From: Xiphydria camelus
Taxonomy: Eukaryota; Arthropoda; Insecta; Hymenoptera; Xiphydriidae
Direction: 5' to 3'
NCBI GenBank assembly: GCA_963678675.1
Contig: OY783194.1
Location: 35,132,278 to 35,196,277 of the forward strand
DNA: 64,000 bases
The notes under the pieces were generated by a model. It saw nothing but the letters and a program-made list of their open reading frames with translations. It was not told the DNA's origin and searched no databases. Position 1 is the stretch's first letter; every line of letters begins with the position of its first letter. Below are positions 55,503-64,000 of the stretch, in pieces. A program made the position numbers and the translations under genes.

Positions 55503-56658
55503 GTGAGTTTTTAAATTCTTTTTATCCAAAATTAGAACGTGATTGCAGCGAGATTTTATCTGATTTGTCCGAAAATCAAAATATTTCGAATTGACTGCTT
55601 GACCATGTTATCTTACGTATTTTCTCGTGCTTATTACGAAAATTATAGTTAATTAAGTCGATATCTCGAAGGTAATATAAAATATCGGCGATTTTATGCT
55701 TAAAAAATTAATATTTCCTCAAAAAATCATTGATATTTCGCTTTTTCTTTGAGATATCCTCAATAAATCCGTGACTTTCGGAATCGACGCGAAAAAAATA
55801 GATCAGATAGACTGAATTTCCGAGAAGTAAAAAATCTTTATTTTTCACAAACTCCCCTAAAGTATTTTCCTCGTTATATTATGTAATATTTTGGGGCGGG
55901 AAAAATCGAAATTGCAATTCTGTCATTCAACTATGCGTACACGCACTATTGACCAAAATTGAATCAAAGCGTACAAGTAGATATCCACTTTTCCCTGAAA
56001 AATATCCTTTCGAGGAGATCGGAGATGCGCAGTAGCAGGTGTTTTCAGTTTCATCTTTCGTCATCTCTGGAGCAAAGTGCATACACCCGCCAGAGCGAGT
56101 CGAGCGCGCGATCGCGTCCCGTCAAAATAACGTTTCTCGCTATTCTTCCTCGCGGAACGACCTCGCCGCTTTGACGGCGTCCGCTGTCGTCAAAGAATCT
56201 CACTGTCCTCGGCAGAAATAACATAGGACGCCACGCCGGGAGGAGTAGGGCCCCTCTCGACGCGAAACGACAACCTCCATCCATCCGCGCGCTCTCATTT
56301 AGAAGTTCCCTCACTCCCTCCCTCTATACCTCCCGAATGCGCTTTTTTACACCGCGCGGTGTAATTAACGGAACAAAGCACCGTGGCGGAGTGGCGGCGC
56401 GCGAGGCTATATACGCAGGCCACCCCACCTCGTCCGGGGTTAATTCCCGCCACCGTACGCGGCTGACTCTAGGCGACCTTGTATCACTTTCCACCTTAAC
56501 CCCCTTCCGCACGCAGAAATTTTACACGCGGATGCCCCGCCGGCTCGCAACTTCTTGCTTCGCCACCAGCGCGAGGGTTGGCCCTCGGGACTTTAAGCTC
56601 GGTTCACGCGCTCCCAAAACTGTTGCGGTTTACCCCCGCGTGCGCAGAGGGCGGGGGT

Positions 56659-56695
<37 letters not shown>

Positions 56696-59600
56696 TGAGA
56701 AGGGAGGGTTGCCGGTGTCTGCGGGAGGTGAGAGATTTCAGACGGGGTTTGCCACGCCCCGGCCATGAGGACGAGATGATACCATTTCCCTCCCCTCGCC
56801 GATTCACCCTCTCCCGCGTGTCCCTCACCTCCGTAGATAATTAAAGATACAACGCCTCCTCCGGCCGCTTCCAGACTAGCTTTTCCAGGAACCGTGCGAG
56901 AAGGGAGAAGCTACGCGCTAAATTGGCTTACGCCTGCAGAATCTTACCCCCTCGTTCGCAAATTCCCTCCCTCCCACGTGGCCCTCGCTCCCGCCTATAT
57001 ATATACACACCCCTCCGATAAATTTACCGGAAAACACGTATCAGTTGAACCGTTGTGCGCGCGTATCCTCCTCCGGGGGTAGTCCCTCTTTCTCTCTCGC
57101 TGTCCGTATATCCCTCTGTGCGTGTGCGCGAGATCGCACCCTTCCCGCGGAGGAACTCGACCTCGCGTTAATTTTGTTGCCTTCAACTATTTTCGGGTGC
57201 CGCGAAATTTCTTCTTTTCTTTTTTTTCTCCTTGGAAAAATAAACACGTAGGGTTATTTTTTTGTTACGCGAATACGATGGTACGTAGCATATGACGTAT
57301 ATGAATCCGTGGTACGTACGTGTGCTTCACCATGCGACGCTGTGGCAGTGACAAATGCATTTTAATATATATACAGAGAAAGAGAGAGAGAGAGCAAGGG
57401 TGGAGGGTACTGCGACACGTGCGTTGTACAACCGCTGTTATGAATTCTTTTGGTGGATAAAAATCTTTCTCACTGCATAGAATTGCAATTCGAGATAAGA
57501 TTTCATCTTTAAATATTTTTAATCGCGCAAAATTATTTTCCATGGACGAAATTTGTGATCGTAGATCGTATCGGATAAAGTCGAGCAGCTCCGGCCATTG
57601 ATGGCTCTTCGCGTGAAATAGCCACCCCTATGCAAATACTATTTCGGTCAAGCATCGCGGACGGACAAGGTGAATGTGGGCGTCCTCGTTGATGGGAACC
57701 TCGAGCATCGATATATATCCGCCCTCCCGAAATTACCCTTGTATTTCCACGAATGCCCTCTCCGATCCCTAACGGAATCGCGGTCGAGATGGTTACCGGG
57801 GGCATATTGTGCCTGGGGTAGGGTCACGATGCCGTGGACCTGTGTCTGTGAAGGTATTCTCAACGGCGGTGAATGGTGGTAGTGGAAAACGGGCGGCCGA
57901 GTCGCTCGAGATAAGGGAGTTTTTCGCGCGGCCGAATTTTCCACACCCCTAACCAAACGCGAGCCCCGCTCGAGATAAGCCGTAATCGAAGATTAATATT
58001 GCCGGCAATTTGGCTCCCACTCCGCCCGCCCCTCCAAAGACTACTGACGTCGTCGCCGCCTCCCCTTCGTTTCCGTCACGCATCGTGATTAGGGGTCGCG
58101 TTTTAGCCGACCGCGCGCCACTGTCGCGCAGCTTCGACTTCGGAGGGCTGAAAAATGCGGAAGAAGTATTAAATTTCGCCGTTACGTGCCGAAATTCTCG
58201 CGAAGGGTTGCGAACAGCCCTTCCAGACTTTCCTTTCGCACTGCAGCGAACAAACGGTTTCGCACCGAAAAAGTTTCCGAAGCGCGGCACGCGGCGCGCG
58301 TCGGTAGGTACCTTCCCTTCCTGGAGCACTTTCGCATAAGAATTGAGAATCGATAGCGCCGAGTTTCTACAACTTTAGTCCAGGAAGAGGGACGCGGGTC
58401 CTGGGGCTTCTAGAATTCAGGGGGTTTCGGGATATTTATGTGACAGCAGCTGTAATGTCGGAGCAGCAGCAGCACCCTCGAGCGTCGGGCTGCTACTTGC
58501 CTGGTCGGGTCGTTGAATCGGCTGGTTCAAAATCCTAACCCCCCTCCGTCGCGTCGTGCCTCCCGAGTACCTAGACGAGGGTTACCTCTTTTACTACTTC
58601 GTGCCTTCGGGAGAGGACGATCGTTTTTCTTCGGTATTGTCATCCTCGTCGTTTTATACCGTGGAATGAAAAAATTAGTTTTCTTCTACTCGGGGGTGTT
58701 TAGGTTTTCCGAATTGCGGTTCTTATTCTTTCTTAATCGCCGAACAGTAGATATTCGAATGATTCCTTAAAAAAAATGTTAAACTGCTTAATGCCGTTAA
58801 CGATACCAGCAGAGAATCAACGTCAAATTTTGTAAAATAGTTGGAGGATTCACTCTGAACTTCATAACTCATTTCACCGCGAACGCGACTCGTTACTAAA
58901 TAGCGCGTAATACACGTAGAAGTGGAGAAGTCACACCGCGATCGCGCACAGCTGTTGCGGGGTCACCGCCGTCCGAGGAAAACGTCCCTTTTCCTCAGTT
59001 CGTTGACACGCGCGCGCGTTCCTCCCCCGTGTCTAAAATCTCGAGCCACGCTCGCCTCTAACTTTCGACATTAAGGAGGGGGGAAGCGCCTGGAGGAGAC
59101 GAGTAGTTGACGAGACTCTCGTCCTTCCGGAAAGACGCGTCGGAGGGGGACCTCGAAATAACATCCTCTCATTTATATCCTCACTTTAATCGATCCCCGA
59201 TATCATCGCCCCGGCAGCTGCTTCCTGCGCGATAGCTCGATCTTCGCAATGCATCTATACCTTATCGACGGAAGTTCCAGGCGGTGATCACGGAAATGAC
59301 GCGTTGCAATGCGATTCCCCGTGAAATTTTATCCGAACGCGTATCGAGACCAAATTTGTAAAATTGAGCTTTTTGCGGAAACGAGCAGGCGGCGTCCGCC
59401 ACCGCGCGGTCGGCGTACCGTTATTCCTCTCCCTCTGGAATTAGCGAGCCCGTTTTGCCGCGGCAGGGATATTACACGGCCTCGCCATTATCATCGTTCA
59501 TCACCATTATTTTTCATTAGTCGCCAAAAGTTATTTCCGCGATTACTCAACCGCGTAATTTCGTGTAGTATTTGGCATCGGCGATGCAGGTACTACTCGC

Positions 59601-62600
59601 AAATTCTTTCGTTTGTATTTTTGAGAACTTGACATTTCCACGAATACACATTTTTTTATCATTCATAATAATGCAAGGTAACGGAGTATGAGTATTTTAA
59701 TTAACCATTAGGATTCAAAAAAAACAAAAGAAGTCTTCAGCGCGCATTTACTGCTACGAGACTCTCTCTCTCTCTCTCTCTCTCTACGAAGTGGAGAGTC
59801 CCCGTAGCGGGTTGGCCGGCGCTCGGCTGACCGATGCAAGTAGATACGGCGGCAGCGCGGCCGCGCGTGCAAGTGCAAGTAGATGCGGAACCTTCACGGT
59901 CGGCCGCGCGTTCCCGCTCGATCTCTGCGAGAGAAAGAACTCCCGCCGTTCATGCGGATAATCACTCGCGCCCGCGACGAACGAATAGAGGGGTGCTCCG
60001 TTACGTCTTTGCGCGAGTTCGCGACGTTTTATGACTTTTTCGTGCGCAGCCGGCCGCTCCGCGAGAAATCGCGTGTCGCGCGCGCGTACTTTATAGCCGC
60101 GATGGGATGCATATAAACCCGTGCAAGTGGAGAGGGTCTGTCGTGCGCGCCGTTGCAACACACCGTCGACATGTTGCAGCCGATTGCGAATGCATTATCG
60201 AACTATACCTTGTATACGTAACAGATATGCGGGGGTGAAGGGGGAGGGGCAAAAAATCGTCTGCATGCGAGGCTCTCTCGACGAGAGGTGGTGAGAGAGG
60301 AAGGTGGTTGAGGGGCGGGGGTCGGTCGAGACGTGCGTGATGCTATGTGATAATAATGGTGCAGCGGCGTACAGCACAAGAAGCAGTTGAAAGGGGGAGG
60401 GAATAAGGGGAGAAATAGATTGGAAAGAGAAAGGAAGTATCTTGCGATTGTACTTCGGTCGCTCTTTTATGCCATACCATTTTTTTTTCTTAACGGATAA
60501 AAGTCGGTCAGGCGCGACCAGTGAAAAAAGACGATTAGAAACGGCCACTTTGCGACGGGCGCGCGCTAATACAATTTCCGCCGATCGTCGAGGAGCGAAA
60601 TACGCTAGTCATCCCCTTGAAAGTTTAAAGTCAACTTTCGCTTTTCCACCCCCACTTCGCTCCTCTCTCTCTCTCGCTCTTGCGCGCGCGCGCACCCTCC
60701 CCACCTGGAGTCAAGGTAAAGCTCGGTGCAATAACGCGCGCGGGACAAAACATAGGCTACTCGGTTCTGCGCAAGCGTTAACGGCCACGTGGGAGAATCC
60801 GCCCCGCATTACGACCCCAGCTGTATTATGCAGGGTGCATCGTTCGCTCGCGACACGACTCGTCGCCACGCGTGCGACTTTGCCGTGTTTCGGGAATATT
60901 CATGGGATCGTTCCGAAGTTTGCATCGTCTTGATATACGGGACGACGTTATTACACTATTTTTTTTATAAGAACAGGAGAGGCGATGTGTAGGTTGTTAA
61001 TAACTAGAAATAATACTCACGTCGAAACTCTTTCCTTGTTAAATTATATAGAAATTATTAGCATTTTCATTGATCTTTTCGAAATTTTCAGTGAAATTTG
61101 CTATCAGCGATTCTAGTTTACGAAAAATCAGAAAATTAATGATAGGTACTTCAAATTCTCGATGCCAATTGCTTCATTGGTAATGAGTTGAATATCTACG
61201 ACAAGATTACATCTTTTATTAATTTCTTGAGTCAATTTAAACCATCTTCAATAAGTACAAGTAGTTCGTGCTTTATTCGGCGAACTTTCCCCATGCTTCG
61301 GTCTAAATTAGATACGATATTACATCATACCAAACATTTTCATAACTATATGATAATACGTCCTCAATCGTAAAATCCCTTTCGAACTTCAATCCCATCT
61401 AAAGTAGAGCCCCCGCTTCCACGGGGGACATTGAAACCCCTCGCGAAAATCTTCCATCCACCCTCTACGCGTCTCGAAGATTTGCCGGATTTTTTTTCCC
61501 GGAGATGCTGTGCAGGTGGTTCGAGTTTGGAGGTTGCGCGCGCGCGCCTGGGGGACAGTAGTTTCCCGGGGGTTCGAATTAATGGCAAATCCATAGTGCC
61601 GCCCCGAGCGCGCGTAAGCTCGGGGCGGCAAGCTCGCCCGATCTACCCCTGCAGGCGCGGAACGACCGTCCCTTGCGTTTCCCGCATCGAAAGCTCCATC
61701 TCTCGAGACCTCGAGCAAACCGCCCCTTCGGAGGGCGACACCACGAGTAGGCGGTTGACTTCGGGCGGACTTTACCGCACCCCGGTATAGGTATTTCTTA
61801 TCAACCGAGTGACCCTGCAATTACCGACTTTCCCGCGTAGAAAATGCACCTCGCGGTGGACGAATTTATCGATCGACGTGGATAAAAGAAATATTTTCAT
61901 TCTCCCTCTCTCTCTAACCACCCCCCACGACTTCGAGCGCACTTCACGCGTTTCCAGCGCGCGACAGGCGTCCCGCGCTTATGCTTGTCAGCAACTACTT
62001 ATCGAGCACTCGTCTCTCGTCTATTATTAAACCAGACTCGCGCGAGTACGGGGCACATGCACATACATATAGGCGCGTTTTAATCGACGTGCCTCACCAC
62101 CTTCTACCTCGGCCTCTTTAGCGTGGGAGAACTTTACGAGGCGTTTATTCAGAAAATGTCTGATGAGTCACCCGCCCGCCTTCCAGGTATCAGCCGCGTG
62201 ACGGCGAAATAAAACGAACGAAAATCGACGCTCGTGCATCGGGCTTTCCCGCGGAGGTGGCGCGCCGCTTCACGCGACACTCCGCCCCGCGAGGTGTACC
62301 CGCGTGACGTAGCTGTTTATTATACACGGTCACGGTCGAAATATCGCATATGCCGCGCGAGTGCGTGAACCAAATGACGCGTTGCGTCGCCATGCGGAGA
62401 TATCGTGTGGTCGAGCGAAGCGAGGGTGCGTTTAATCTTCCTACATCGGGCGGGCTGCCTATAACAGGATACGGGGATTATAAGTTGTAAGCTCGGGCGG
62501 AAATCTCGTTCGTTAGGTCGGCACGGGTTTTCGCGGCTGCGGCTCCGGAGTGGATTCGAACTTGCGTGGGCCCGATTCTCGCGGGGAACATGCTTGGGAT

Positions 62601-64000
62601 TGCATCTGCGGTGAGGTGGTGAGGATGGAGGATACAAAAATTGGGATCGCTTGGGGAGAAAATTGCGACGGGGAAAATTAAGATGAATATGTAGCATGTG
62701 TGCTTTGAGATTGGTTCAAATTCTGCACTGAATTTATATATCCATATAAAACTCAGAGAAATAACTTATTGTGTCAAATGGTAATACCTGAAGCTAGGAC
62801 CCAGGGAAAAAGTCTAGTTGAATACGAACCTATAATAGAAATATTTATCTGAGATGAATAGGAATTTATTCACATATGCAAAACATTTATATAATTCAGA
62901 TATACTTTTATTTTATGTGAATACATTCCTATTTATCTCAAATAAATTTTTCTATTAGGTTCAAGTATTCAATTAGATCTTTTCCCTCGGTGTGTAAAGC
63001 CAACAAATTTTACATGCCGATTTTGCTAGACACTGTCGTTATTCTCGGTACCTCCGCAGAATATACTCGTGACTCTCTCCGCACCGAGAAAGAGCCCCAC
63101 TCCATAGTCGCGCCGTATAGCGTTTATTTTGTGGCTCGAGGCCGAGGGGTCGATTCTTCCCCAGAGTACGACTAACGTCTTGCTTTTCTCCGCCGTCCGC
63201 TATGACTCACGCTCCTCATCCTCCTCCTCCTCTTCCATCGCCTGAGAGCGCGCGGCGTTTGTCCTTTCGAGGAGACCAGAAACGGGCTCCTTGAATTATT
63301 AAAAAAAACATAATCACTCTAAAACAGTATCAAGGAATGCCCTCCAATTAAATACGTTACAACGCCCAAGGAATGACGGCGCCCCATTCTCGCGATCGAT
63401 AAGCGTTAAATTGTTCCACGAGCGGGTCACCACGGAAGGGGTAGTCGCGTCCTATCCGATCCCCCGCGAAATTGGCGTCAAAATATTTCCAAACAAAAAG
63501 GCGACACGCGTGCGTACACCGCGCGCGCGCACACGTCCTCGGTCCTCGGGGTTTTACACCCTTCCATTTTGATCGGAGGCACGCTGGGGTTGAATATGCC
63601 CCCTGGTGACCAGTGACGGAGGGTGCAGCGCGTCGAGCCTCCTATCTGATGAGATTTTATCCAAATGCTATTCATGAACTACCGTGTACGCTCACTTTTG
63701 ACAATGGGAGACCATCGCGAGATGAAACGCGAGATACGAAGAGACGTTTCTATTATTACCGTGCGGCTATCGTCGACAGGGTATCTTCGGACGGAGGCAT
63801 GCGCTAACCCCTTTACTTTCTTTGGCTCGGGATTAGTTATTCTTTCTTGGAAATCGATTCTTTGATTCCGGCGTCATTTGAAAATCGCATTCGATTAGTA
63901 TCTATGTTTTGGTACTTTTCTTATCACGAAGCAAACAATGAAGGATTTTATAAGAATTTCGTAATATTAAATTCTTCAGTTTTATAATAATTAGAACACA
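55503..64000. other. Probable intron or intergenic DNA, gene-poor
   Basis: No exon could be supported. It holds GA runs (56661-56693, 57376-57393), a CT run (59761-59785), CpG-rich patches, and one MITE (62800-62994). If the exon at 55402 is real, some or all of this is its first coding intron. Confidence 0.4.
62800..62994. mobile_element. MITE family A, copy 3
   Basis: cccagggaaaaagtctagtt at the left is inverse to the right end aattagatcttttccctcgg. The arms both hold gaataggaatttattcac. About 195 bp, the best-preserved palindrome of the family. Confidence 0.8.

Overview
The window is animal nuclear DNA. Short introns with GT..AG borders, single-copy metazoan genes, a eukaryotic tRNA with internal A and B boxes, many short palindromic transposons and no depletion of CpG all fit an insect. 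A hymenopteran, perhaps an ant, is my inference and is not proven by the sequence. No bacterial, CRISPR or rRNA features were seen.

Layout, left to right. (1) 1-2857: an LTR-like stretch, then a two-exon, plus-strand, Jerky/Tigger-type domesticated transposase whose third catalytic acid is replaced by cysteine. (2) 2858-5224: the shared 3' flank of two convergent genes. (3) 5225-36683: crumbs (crb) on the minus strand. I could join 18 coding exons with all phases agreeing. They predict about 2289 residues: signal peptide, a divergent LamG domain, about 35 EGF-like repeats interleaved with three more LamG domains, one transmembrane helix and a short tail ending in ERLI. The 25-nt first coding exon lies about 19 kb upstream of exon 2. 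(4) That 19-kb crb intron 1 is full of palindromic elements, two of them flanked by TTAA. It also hosts, on the opposite strand, an intronless 581-residue ORF (28892-30637) that joins a BEL/Pao-Gag-like N-terminus to Nup98 GLFG repeats and a Nup98 Gle2-binding (GLEBS) segment. This is the most unusual object in the window. (5) 37636-37707: tRNA-His(GTG), minus strand, between the divergently transcribed crb and the next gene. (6) 39126-42555: a doublecortin-like kinase (two DCX domains plus a complete Ser/Thr kinase) in five coding exons, followed by about 740 bp that still look coding but in shifted frames. (7) 43294-64000: about 20 kb almost without genes, with microsatellites, a few MITEs (one pogo/Tigger-like) and one convincing isolated start-codon exon at 55402-55502.

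Functional picture: crumbs is the apical polarity determinant of epithelia. The doublecortin-like kinase is a microtubule-associated kinase. The two are transcribed divergently from a shared, CpG-rich intergenic region that holds the tRNA gene. The transposase-derived gene and the Gag-Nup98 chimera look like two independent recruitments of transposon parts. Nothing links them functionally to crb.
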